A stretch of 64,000 bases of DNA from contig JAKFXL010000037.1 of NCBI GenBank assembly GCA_021731365.1, positions 1 to 64,000 of the forward strand, read 5' to 3'. This DNA is from Gammaproteobacteria bacterium (GTDB lineage: Bacteria; Pseudomonadota; Gammaproteobacteria; Tenderiales; Tenderiaceae). The notes beneath the pieces are model-generated. The model made no database searches and was not told the DNA's origin. It was given only the letters and a program-made list of their open reading frames with translations. Within the stretch, counting starts at the first letter, position 1. Every line of letters begins with the position of its first letter. The translations under genes and the position numbers were made by a program. This document shows positions 54,675 to 63,132 of this stretch, piece by piece.

Positions 54675-55536
54675 GATCCAGCTCCTTATCCAGTTGCTGT
54701 TCATAACGGTAGTAGTCGAGGTGGTGGTATAGCTCTTCACGTGTCTGCATCTTGTCGAGCAGCGTTGTTTGCGTGCCAGTGGTACGCAGGGTGGTGTAGG
54801 CCTCAAGCGCGGCGGCGCTCATGGCGCGGAAGGCGGTGAGTGGATAGAGGGCAATATCGACACTGGCGCTCTGCAACTCAGCGACAGTGAACAGCGGTGT
54901 CTTGCCAAACTCGGTGATGTTGGCGAGGATCGGTACATTAATGGTGTTACGAATCTGTTGGTACTGTACCAGTGCGGTCAGCGCCTCCGGGAAGATCATA
55001 TCAGCGCCAGCATCAACGTAGTGTTGGATACGTTGCAGTGCCGACGCCATGCCCTCCACAGCGAGGGCATCACTGCGTGCCATGATGACAAAGTTTGGAT
55101 CGCTACGGGCCGAGACGGCGGTGTGAATGCGGTCACACATCTCATCGCTGCTCACCAGTTTTTTATTGGGGCGGTGGCCGCAGCGTTTCTGTGTCACTTG
55201 ATCTTCGATGTGCATTCCTGCGGCACCGGCAGCGATGAAACGTTCACTGGTGGTGGCGATATCATCAAAGCCAGTGTCGGCATCCACCAGCAGTGGTAGG
55301 TGTGTGGCATGGGTGATACGGTGAATATCCTCGACCACATTATCGAGCGTGGTAAAACCAAGATCGGGTAGACCGTAAGAGGCGTTGGCAATCCCGGCGC
55401 CAGAGAGATAGAGCGCGTTAAAACCGGCGTGTTCAGCGAGCAGGGCGCAGTAGGCGTTGATGGCACCGGCCATCTGCAAGGGGCGCTCTATAAGGAGTGC
55501 ATCACGAAGACGTTTTCCTGCTGAGTGGGTATTCAT
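54664..55536 (-). CDS. prpB: 2-methylisocitrate lyase
   Basis: A 290-residue enzyme that cleaves 2-methylisocitrate to pyruvate and succinate. The isocitrate lyase superfamily signature is present as QVTQKRCGHRPNKKLV, with the catalytic Cys in KRCGH, plus LLVDADTGFD and VIMARSDALAVEG. It lies between the BCKDH E2 gene (stop at 55590) and prpC. No PrpR-type regulator is adjacent. Confidence 0.95.
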   Translation of the reverse strand: MNTHSAGKRLRDALLIERPLQMAGAINAYCALLAEHAGFNALYLSGAGIANASYGLPDLGFTTLDNVVEDIHRITHATHLPLLVDADTGFDDIATTSERFIAAGAAGMHIEDQVTQKRCGHRPNKKLVSSDEMCDRIHTAVSARSDPNFVIMARSDALAVEGMASALQRIQHYVDAGADMIFPEALTALVQYQQIRNTINVPILANITEFGKTPLFTVAELQSASVDIALYPLTAFRAMSAAALEAYTTLRTTGTQTTLLDKMQTREELYHHLDYYRYEQQLDKELDHEK

Positions 55537-55589
55537 ATCAGGGCCTTCTCTTTTATCTCCTCTCCATTGAGGAGTCGGGGTTAAGCTGC

Positions 55590-56711
55590 TTAATCCGCCT
55601 TTTTCAAATCTTTTATAACAGCCATCAGAAACCGCGCCGCCTCACCGCCCGTTACTGCACGATGGTCAACCGTCAGTGACAGCGGCATGATGCGGTGAAT
55701 TACGATTTCGCCATTGCAGGGGACCACCTCATCACGCATCCGCCCTGCGCCGAGTATCGCTACAGTGGGGGGTACTACAATCGGATCGGCGTAACGGCCA
55801 CCGAGGGCACCGAAGTTGGAGAGGGTGATGGTATAGCCGCGCATCTCTTCCGGTGGAATGGTGCGTGCCTTGACGTGCTCCTTGATCTTGTTGAGGGCAT
55901 CACGCAGATCGGCATTGGTCCGTTTGGCGACATCGCGTAGTACCGGGACAAAGAGCCCCTCTTCGGTATCCACGGCAACACCGATATCGACATGTTTGAG
56001 CAGGCGTCGCCCCATCTCTTTGCTGTCGAACCAGGCGTTGAGTGATGGCTCGACCTTGCAGGCGATGACCATGGCACGGATTAATCGCAGTGTGGCGTCG
56101 GTTCCTGGTACCCAGTCGTTGATATCGGCGTCGTCAACGATGGTGACATCGGCCACCTCGGCATGGGCCTGAGCCATGATGTGGGCCATGGCGCGACGTA
56201 CACCACGCATCGGTTCGAGTGGCCCGGCTTGTGAGAGTGTTTTGGCGGCGCGTTCAACATCGGCGGAGATGATGATGCCATCTGCCCCCGTGGGGGTGAC
56301 AACGGCAAGGTCAACATTCATGCGGTGGGCAAGGGCGCGTACGGCGGGGGTGGCCTTGATACCACCACCAGCGCTGTTGGCCTTCCCGACCACAGCGGCC
56401 GCCTCTTTTACGACTCCTTTATTGATCTCCATCTGACCGACGACGGTGCCAGTATCTTTTTTCTCTTCAGGTGTGGTGACAGATTCAAACTCCACCAGCG
56501 GTGCGCCGACCTTGGGGATATCGCCCGCCTTCACAAAGAGTTTTTTAACACGTCCCTTTTCAGGGCTGGGCACATCAACAATCGCCTTGGCGGTTTCGAC
56601 CGAGAGGATCGGTTGATCAAGGGCGACCTCGTCGCCCTCTTTGATCAGCCATTCAACAATCTCCGCCTCTTGCAGCCCTTCGCCCAGATCGGGGAGTTTA
56701 AAAATAGTCAT
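55590..56711 (-). CDS. branched-chain 2-oxoacid dehydrogenase E2 (lipoamide acyltransferase)
   Basis: A 373-residue E2 component. The single lipoyl domain spans residues 1-78, with the lipoylated Lys in SVETAKAIVDVP. A peripheral subunit-binding domain follows at about 118-155 (KATPAVRALAHRMNVDL), then the catalytic domain (about 165-373). The active-site motif reads DHRAVTGGEAARFL; the usual Asp three residues after the His-Arg is a Thr here. It overlaps the E1beta gene by four bases (ATGA). Its place in the complex is secure; E3 is not in the window. Confidence 0.92.
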   Translation of the reverse strand: MTIFKLPDLGEGLQEAEIVEWLIKEGDEVALDQPILSVETAKAIVDVPSPEKGRVKKLFVKAGDIPKVGAPLVEFESVTTPEEKKDTGTVVGQMEINKGVVKEAAAVVGKANSAGGGIKATPAVRALAHRMNVDLAVVTPTGADGIIISADVERAAKTLSQAGPLEPMRGVRRAMAHIMAQAHAEVADVTIVDDADINDWVPGTDATLRLIRAMVIACKVEPSLNAWFDSKEMGRRLLKHVDIGVAVDTEEGLFVPVLRDVAKRTNADLRDALNKIKEHVKARTIPPEEMRGYTITLSNFGALGGRYADPIVVPPTVAILGAGRMRDEVVPCNGEIVIHRIMPLSLTVDHRAVTGGEAARFLMAVIKDLKKAD

Positions 56712-57688
56712 GATACCTCCTGTGTCTTTTTGACCGCTGCCATGATTCGTGCGGTGCTGGGGATGTACTGTTTCTCGAGCCGAAAGAGCGGCATGATGGT
56801 GTCGTAGCCGGTGACACGTTGTACTGGTGCAAAGAGTGACATCAGGCCCCGTTCAGCGAGTTGCGCGGCGATCTCTGAGCCGATGGCACAGGTACGCGCC
56901 GCTTCGTGCACGATGACGCAGCGGCCAGTCTTGGCGACGGAGGTGAGGATGGTCTCCATGTCGAGTGGTTTGAGGGTGGCGACGTCGATCACTTCAGCGC
57001 TGATCCCCTCGCTGGCCAGTTGATCTGCCGCCTGCATGGTTTCGTGAATCATCGCGCCCCAGGTGACGAGGGTGACATCTTTGCCATCACGCAGCTGGAA
57101 GCAGACATCGAGTGGTAGCGCTTCGCCGTTGTCGATCACCTCCTCTTTCATCAGACGATAGAGGCGCGACGGTTCGAGAAAAATAACCGGGTCAGGATCG
57201 CGGATTGCCGCCAGCAGCAGGCCGTACGCACGTTGTGGTGATGAGGGGATGACAACCCGTAGACCGGGCATGTGGGCAAACATCGACTCGGTACTTTCGC
57301 AGTGGTGTTCTGGGGCGTGAATGCCACCGCCGTGAGGTGTGCGTAGTACCATTGGGCAGGTGAGGCGGCTACGGGTACGGTTACGCATGCGTGAGGCGTG
57401 GTTGATGATCTGGTCGACGGCGGAGTAGATAAAGCCCATGAATTGAATCTCGATGATGGGTCTGATCCCCTGTGTCGCCATGCCGACCGCCATGCCGGCG
57501 ATGGCGGTTTCGGCCAGTGGCGCATCCAGTACCCGCTCACCACCAAACCGCTTTTGCAATCCGGCGGTGACGCGGAAGACACCGCCATTGGCCCCCACAT
57601 CTTCACCAAAGACTACAACATTCTGGTCCTCTTCCAGCGCCCGTGCCAACGCCAGGTTGATCGCCTCTACCATGGTGATTTCAGACAT
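56708..57688 (-). CDS. branched-chain 2-oxoacid dehydrogenase E1 beta subunit
   Basis: A 326-residue transketolase-like subunit that pairs with E1alpha. Conserved segments are FGEDVGANGGVFRVT, RVLDAPLAETAIAGMAVGMA, EIQFMGFIYSAVDQIINHA and the PVIFLEPSRLYR strand. ATG at 57688 is behind GGAGGAGAAG, and the frame to 57715 is unneeded. It overlaps E1alpha by eight bases and E2 by four. Confidence 0.95.
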   Translation of the reverse strand: MSEITMVEAINLALARALEEDQNVVVFGEDVGANGGVFRVTAGLQKRFGGERVLDAPLAETAIAGMAVGMATQGIRPIIEIQFMGFIYSAVDQIINHASRMRNRTRSRLTCPMVLRTPHGGGIHAPEHHCESTESMFAHMPGLRVVIPSSPQRAYGLLLAAIRDPDPVIFLEPSRLYRLMKEEVIDNGEALPLDVCFQLRDGKDVTLVTWGAMIHETMQAADQLASEGISAEVIDVATLKPLDMETILTSVAKTGRCVIVHEAARTCAIGSEIAAQLAERGLMSLFAPVQRVTGYDTIMPLFRLEKQYIPSTARIMAAVKKTQEVS

Positions 57689-58817
57689 GATCTTCTCCTC
57701 CCCCTGTGGCACCAAGCTGCATCACCTCGTCACGCTGCTCTTTATAGATGGCGGGCAAGGTTTCGTAGAGGTGGTCAAACATGCTTTCGGGCGGCATGGG
57801 TGGTGTATCGAGGTAGAGTTTCACTTCGCTCTCGATCTCGGCGCTGCACTCGGCCTGTAACGCCTGCTCTTTTGCATCGTCCCAGTCAGCGTTGTGGGTG
57901 AGGTAATTCTTTAAACGCATGATCGGATCAAACTGGCGCTGCCCCTCCAGCTCAGCGGGTGGGCGATAGCGGCTGGCGTCGTCGGCAGTGGTATGGTCAC
58001 TCATGCGGTAGGTGAGTGCCTCGATGAGTGTTGGGCCGCCACCGTTGCGGGCGCGTTCGAGTGCCCGCTCCATAATGTAGCGCATGGCGATGACGTCGTT
58101 GCCATCCACCTGTTCGCAGGGGACACCTGCCGCGATGCCCTTTTGTGCCAGGGTAGCGGCGAAACTCTGTTCGTGACGTGGCAGCGAAATGGCCCACTGA
58201 TTGTTGACGATCACAATCACCACTGGCAGTTGCCAGGCACCGGCGATGTTGAGTGATTCATAGAAGTCCCCTTTTGACGATGCGCCATCACCGAGCACAC
58301 CGACGCTGACACGTGGCTCCTTGCGCAGCTTCATGGCAAACGCTGCACCAACGGCGTGGGGAATCTGACTGGCGATGGGTACGGAGATGGGGAAGTCCTG
58401 GCGCTGTTGCGCGTAGTTCATGCCACGTTCGTCACCACCCCAGTAGAGCAGGATCTCGTGCATGGCGACGCCGCGCATGAACTGCGTGCCATATTCCCGG
58501 TAGACGGGGGCAAAGACGTCGCATGGTTGCATGGCGCTGCCCATGCCGACGGCGACCCCCTCCTGGCCGTTGGATGAGGCGTAGGTGCCCATCTTGCCGG
58601 TGCGTTGCAGGGCAATCGCTTTGTTGTCGAAGAGGCGTGTGAGCACCATGGCGCGATAGAGTTTGATCAGTTCCGCTGGGTCTTTGGCAAATTCGGGAAG
58701 TGGACCGAGGGGAGCACCGTGGTGGTCGATGATCTGGGTGTGTTTGATCTCGAAGGCGACGACTCTGGTCTCGCTGCCAAGGGGGGGGCTGTGATCGGGT
58801 CTCTCTGATGCGTTCAT
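57681..58817 (-). CDS. branched-chain 2-oxoacid dehydrogenase E1 alpha subunit
   Basis: A 378-residue thiamine-diphosphate enzyme that decarboxylates the 2-oxoacids from leucine, isoleucine and valine. The TPP motif begins GDGASSKGDFYESLN and ends with VIVNNQWAIS. The phosphorylation-loop region YRMSDHTTADDASRYR and the MGTYASSNGQEG start segment are as in BCKDH alpha rather than pyruvate dehydrogenase. ATG at 58817 is preferred; a TTG at 58826 lies directly on the ribosome site. It leads the E1alpha-E1beta-E2 operon. Confidence 0.93.
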   Translation of the reverse strand: MNASERPDHSPPLGSETRVVAFEIKHTQIIDHHGAPLGPLPEFAKDPAELIKLYRAMVLTRLFDNKAIALQRTGKMGTYASSNGQEGVAVGMGSAMQPCDVFAPVYREYGTQFMRGVAMHEILLYWGGDERGMNYAQQRQDFPISVPIASQIPHAVGAAFAMKLRKEPRVSVGVLGDGASSKGDFYESLNIAGAWQLPVVIVIVNNQWAISLPRHEQSFAATLAQKGIAAGVPCEQVDGNDVIAMRYIMERALERARNGGGPTLIEALTYRMSDHTTADDASRYRPPAELEGQRQFDPIMRLKNYLTHNADWDDAKEQALQAECSAEIESEVKLYLDTPPMPPESMFDHLYETLPAIYKEQRDEVMQLGATGGGEDHV

Positions 58818-58916
58818 CTCTTTCAACCTCTCTACTCTCTATCGGTCATCGTCCTTCCGTGGTGTATTTGTGGGTCTAAATATAGTGTGCTGGCAGCACC
58901 TTCACCTTATTAGGGG

Positions 58917-60785
58917 TTAATGGTAATCATCCAGCCCGCGCTGAATGATGCCGTCGTTGAGGGCGTTGTATTCACCCTTGATGGCGCGTAAACCAATGGC
59001 TGCATGTTCATGGTCATCGTTGACCAGTAGCCCTTTGAGTGTGGTGCAGATCAGTTTTTTGCTGATGCGAAACTGTTCATCAGCGAGCTGCCAGGCGTAC
59101 TCCTGATTGAGCTTCTGTGCGTGCAGTGCGGTGGCGATGATGGTGAAGAGCTCTTCGCCAACGATGTCGATACGGTTTTGCCGCCCCTGGTCGTCACGCA
59201 TCGACTCGCGGCAGATGAGCATGGCGTAGAAGATGTGCCGTGCCAGGGCGCGGCTGGTGTGCTCTATATACTCCAGCTTTATGCGTAGGCGTGGATGGTT
59301 AAATCCGGAACCATTGGGGATCGGTTGTCTCTTCCACTGGCGCAGATACCAGGGGATATAAAACCCTAGCAGGCGCGGCAGGGCGCTGAGTTTGATGCCA
59401 TCATCCATTGCGTCTTTAATCTGTTCGAGATGGGTATTGAGTCCTTCACGGGCAACAAAGGGGCGCAGGATGTCAGTGGCCCCTTCGCCGATGCGATACA
59501 TGGTCGCGTCGCGCACCAGCTGTTCCAGACCAAAGGCGGGTTCACCGCGCACCCGTTTGGAATCGGCGGTCTCGTAACCCATGCCACCGAAGATCACCTG
59601 GGCGTCGTTGAGGAACTGGATGGTTTGTTCGGAGCAGATGATCTTGGTCAGCGCCGCTTCGATGCGCACGTCGTATCTTTTTTGATCAGCCATCTGCCAC
59701 GCCAATTCACATAACGCCTCCATGGCAAAGAGGCTGGTGGCCATCTTGCCGATACGGATCTGCTGCGTCTGCCGTGATGACAACGGTTTGCCAAAGGTAA
59801 TGCGGCTGTTGGCGCGGTCGAGTGTGGGTTGCCACGCCTGTTTGGCCATGCCGAGGCAGATGGCGGGCACACTCACGGCACGACCGATGTTGAGTATTGA
59901 GAGCGCATATTTGAGGCCGCTGCCGATCTCACCAATGACACAGTCAGCAGGAATTTTTACATCGGTGTAGGTCATGAAACCGTTTTCGATACCGCGACAC
60001 CCTTCGAATTCGCAGCGTTGGTTGACCACGACCCCGGGAGTCTGCATGTCGAGGATAAGGGCGGTGTGAACCTTTGCCTCGGCCCCTTCGCCATTGGGGA
60101 CCGCCACCCAGCGGACTTTGTTTCCTATGAGCTCCTTGCGGGCGGGCACACGGGCGATCAGCGTCAGGTAACGGGCGATGGGGCTGTTGGTGCACCACTG
60201 TTTATTGCCGTTGATGGTGTAGTGGCTGCCATCGCTGCTCAGCACCGCTTCGGTCTGCACATTGGCGGCATCGGAGCCGGTGGACGGTTCGGTGAGGGCA
60301 AAGGCGGAGATGGCGTGGCGGGCGACGATGGGCAGGTATTTATCTTTCTGCTGCTGATTGCCGTAGAGCATGATCGGCATGGCAATGCCGATGGATTGAG
60401 GAACGGCGACGGTGAGCGAGAGGATGTTGCTCCAGCTGGCGATCACAGTTAACACACGGCCGTAGTTGGTGTGGGAGAAGCCGAGCCCGCCGTACTCCGT
60501 GGGGATCTTCATGCCAAAGGCACCCATCGCCAGCAGGCCGCTTAATACTGATTCGGGGATTTTGCCGCTACGTTCGATCTCGTCGGCATCAACATGGTTG
60601 ATGAGGAAGGTCTCGATCTCTTGGCAGTAGGCCAGACCAATAGCCCGTTCTTCGGCCGATTCGGGCGGGGGCAGCAGTAGATCGAAGTCGGGTCTGCCAG
60701 TGTAGAGGCCGGACATGAAGCTGGCACCTTTGATCTGTTCACGCGCCTCTTCGATGCGTTCAAGCCCTTCAAACAGTTTGCTCAT
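58917..60785 (-). CDS. acyl-CoA dehydrogenase, long (ACAD9/VLCAD-like) type
   Basis: A 622-residue FAD enzyme that oxidises an acyl-CoA to the enoyl-CoA. The FAD/substrate segments AFALTEPSTGSDAANVQTEA and NGNKQWCTNSPIARYL are clear. The catalytic Glu is in MYRIGEGATDILRPF, a variant of the usual YEGTNEILR. About 200 residues beyond the core (after about 430) form a second all-helical region, as in very-long-chain and ACAD9 types. It is the first gene of the minus-strand block, 100 bases before E1alpha. Its position suggests branched-chain acyl-CoA use, but the length argues against a simple isovaleryl-CoA dehydrogenase. Confidence 0.88.
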   Translation of the reverse strand: MSKLFEGLERIEEAREQIKGASFMSGLYTGRPDFDLLLPPPESAEERAIGLAYCQEIETFLINHVDADEIERSGKIPESVLSGLLAMGAFGMKIPTEYGGLGFSHTNYGRVLTVIASWSNILSLTVAVPQSIGIAMPIMLYGNQQQKDKYLPIVARHAISAFALTEPSTGSDAANVQTEAVLSSDGSHYTINGNKQWCTNSPIARYLTLIARVPARKELIGNKVRWVAVPNGEGAEAKVHTALILDMQTPGVVVNQRCEFEGCRGIENGFMTYTDVKIPADCVIGEIGSGLKYALSILNIGRAVSVPAICLGMAKQAWQPTLDRANSRITFGKPLSSRQTQQIRIGKMATSLFAMEALCELAWQMADQKRYDVRIEAALTKIICSEQTIQFLNDAQVIFGGMGYETADSKRVRGEPAFGLEQLVRDATMYRIGEGATDILRPFVAREGLNTHLEQIKDAMDDGIKLSALPRLLGFYIPWYLRQWKRQPIPNGSGFNHPRLRIKLEYIEHTSRALARHIFYAMLICRESMRDDQGRQNRIDIVGEELFTIIATALHAQKLNQEYAWQLADEQFRISKKLICTTLKGLLVNDDHEHAAIGLRAIKGEYNALNDGIIQRGLDDYH

Positions 60786-61008
60786 GGCCGCTCCCTTTCT
60801 GTTAGTACAGATATTGGGTCTGTTTGGGTTATCGACCTGTTGCGGGAAAAGTCTGAGTGAATCGGGTGTTGCGGAGTGCTTGCCGTAGGTATGGTTTCTG
60901 CTAAGTGATGGGTTGGGAGGTATATAAGGGTATATAAGTGTGACGTGATTGACTAATATACATGCTCGGGGAGGGGGCTGTTGGCTACATATGGGGTTTT
61001 AAATTTCA

Positions 61009-63078
61009 GTGTCTACAATTAAAAACAGTAAAAAATATTTGGGGGTAGCGAGGCTGGTTCTACCTTTTATGGCCGTGAGTCTGCATGCAGATGAGATGAG
61101 TTCACCACTGTCTGAAGAGGTTTTCTGGGGGGATATGCCGGTCGTCATGTCGGCAACCCGTATGCCACAGTTGGCCGTTGATGCACCAGTGGCGGTGACG
61201 GTGATCGACAGACGCATGATTGAGGCATCGGGGGCACGGGAGATCCCGGAGCTGTTTCGGTTAGTGCCGGGGTTTATTGTTGGTTACCATGACGGTCACT
61301 CCGCTTCAGTGAGCTATCACATGTCGGATGAGCGTTATGCCCGTCGTATGCAGGTATTGGTTGATGGCCGTTCGGTCTATACCACAGCCATTGGTGATAC
61401 TCCCTGGTCTACGCTGGATGTGACGCTGGATGATATAGAACGTATTGAAGTTGTACGGGGTCCCAACTCCGCCAGTTACGGGGCCAACTCCTTTCTGGGG
61501 GTGATCAATATCATTACCCGTTCAGCACTGCTTGACCGTGGCGTATCGTCAATAAAAGTGAATGCTGGAACGCAGGGTGTGCGCGAGATTTTTGTGCGGC
61601 ATGGTGGTGGAAGTGGAAAGCTTGATTATCGGGTCAGCGCTGGTTTCAGTGAGGATGATGGTTTTGCCAAACGATATGACGATAAACGCACCAACACCTT
61701 TTCGGTGCGGGCCGATTATGCGCTGAGTTCGATAGATGCGTTAACATTTTCCGGCGGGGTTGGGATGGGACCGCGCCAGGTGGAAAATCGGTATGTGCCC
61801 GATTTGAGTGTGGATCGTGAAAAACATGAGCTAAACCATAACCAAAGCATTAAATGGGAGCGAACATTAGGCTTGGGAGAGAGTTTGTCGGTTCAGCTTT
61901 ACCATATCTACAACCATAACGTTGAATCATTTCATACAGGAGCCTTCCGGCTTGCGCCAGGGTTGGTCATTGATCCTGTATCTCCCGCCAATGAGGTTGA
62001 TTTTGGTCGTCGTACCGATCGTTACGATCTTGCACTGCAACATAATGTCTCCCTGTTTGATAATTTGCGTGTGGCGTGGGGGGGTGGTTTGCGTGATGAC
62101 AAGGTGTGGGGCGGCAGAAATTTGATGGGGGATGTCACCATCAACAACTATCTTAAATATGGATTTATGAATGTTGAATGGGACGTAAAAAGCCCATGGC
62201 TATTTAATGCTGGTTTAATGGTGGAAGATTACAGTACGACTGGCACAGCGGTGTCGCCACGGCTGGGGGCTAATTACAGCTTTTCACCAATGCAGAGTGT
62301 GCGCTTGACCGGGTCAAAGGCCGTGCGAACCCCGTCGATGTTTGAGTATGCAACGGATTACGGTATCTATGGCGCAGCTACCAATCTGTATAGCGGTAAT
62401 ACATTGATTGGCCCTGGCCCAGCGCTTGATCTGCTCTTCTGGGGTGGGACACGGCAGACGCGGGTTGAGAAGATCACTTCGTTTGAACTCGGTTACCATC
62501 TGGCAACACGGGCAGACAGCGCTTTTTTTGACGCTAAAATCTATCGTGATGACCTTAGTGAGTTGATCTTTAAAGTTGATAACCCCGGCACATTTAGTCT
62601 GGGGCACAACTCACTCTACCTTAACTGTTGCCATATTGTGATTAAAGGCGTAGAGCTGGAGACGAAGCTGGTTGTGGCGGAGAGAAATAGTCTCTATCTG
62701 GGGTATGCGTACACCCATATGCGTGATGCCGATACAGGTAAAACACTGTTAATGGCCCCAAAACATAGCGCAAGCCTGTTATATATGGTTGATTTTGACA
62801 AAGAGTATAGTGCCGGCGTTGGTTACTACTTCACTGATAAAATTCAGGGATGGGAGTCGGCAGATGCTGAGGCGGTGAGGAGTGTTGTGCACCGCCTTGA
62901 TCTGAAAATAAGCAGGAAATTTGTGATGATGAGTGATGAGATTGAGGTGGCTTTGGTTATCAGAAATGCGTTAGGTAAGTATGAAGAGATGGAAGTCTTG
63001 CGACCTAAGGCCAGTTTTGCAGAGTTAAATGAAATTGGCCCTTCAGCATATGTGAGCGTAAAGGTGCAGCTAGACTGA
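61009..63078 (+). CDS. TonB-dependent outer-membrane receptor
   Basis: A 689-residue outer-membrane transporter. A signal peptide (about 1-27, ending LHA) is followed by a plug domain (about 45-165: VMSATRMPQLAVDAPVAVTV, VRGPNSASYGANSFLGVINI) and a beta-barrel. It ends YVSVKVQLD rather than in Phe. The substrate cannot be told from sequence, but the plug resembles receptors for siderophores or vitamin B12. The start is GTG at 61009. It is followed 54 bases later by a periplasmic binding protein gene. The 223-base region upstream shows no Fur-like box I can identify. Confidence 0.92.
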   Translation: MSTIKNSKKYLGVARLVLPFMAVSLHADEMSSPLSEEVFWGDMPVVMSATRMPQLAVDAPVAVTVIDRRMIEASGAREIPELFRLVPGFIVGYHDGHSASVSYHMSDERYARRMQVLVDGRSVYTTAIGDTPWSTLDVTLDDIERIEVVRGPNSASYGANSFLGVINIITRSALLDRGVSSIKVNAGTQGVREIFVRHGGGSGKLDYRVSAGFSEDDGFAKRYDDKRTNTFSVRADYALSSIDALTFSGGVGMGPRQVENRYVPDLSVDREKHELNHNQSIKWERTLGLGESLSVQLYHIYNHNVESFHTGAFRLAPGLVIDPVSPANEVDFGRRTDRYDLALQHNVSLFDNLRVAWGGGLRDDKVWGGRNLMGDVTINNYLKYGFMNVEWDVKSPWLFNAGLMVEDYSTTGTAVSPRLGANYSFSPMQSVRLTGSKAVRTPSMFEYATDYGIYGAATNLYSGNTLIGPGPALDLLFWGGTRQTRVEKITSFELGYHLATRADSAFFDAKIYRDDLSELIFKVDNPGTFSLGHNSLYLNCCHIVIKGVELETKLVVAERNSLYLGYAYTHMRDADTGKTLLMAPKHSASLLYMVDFDKEYSAGVGYYFTDKIQGWESADAEAVRSVVHRLDLKISRKFVMMSDEIEVALVIRNALGKYEEMEVLRPKASFAELNEIGPSAYVSVKVQLD

Positions 63079-63132
63079 GCAGATGGTTGAAACCGTGGGG
63101 GCGGTTGTCAGCGTAGGCGGGTGAATTAGGTG

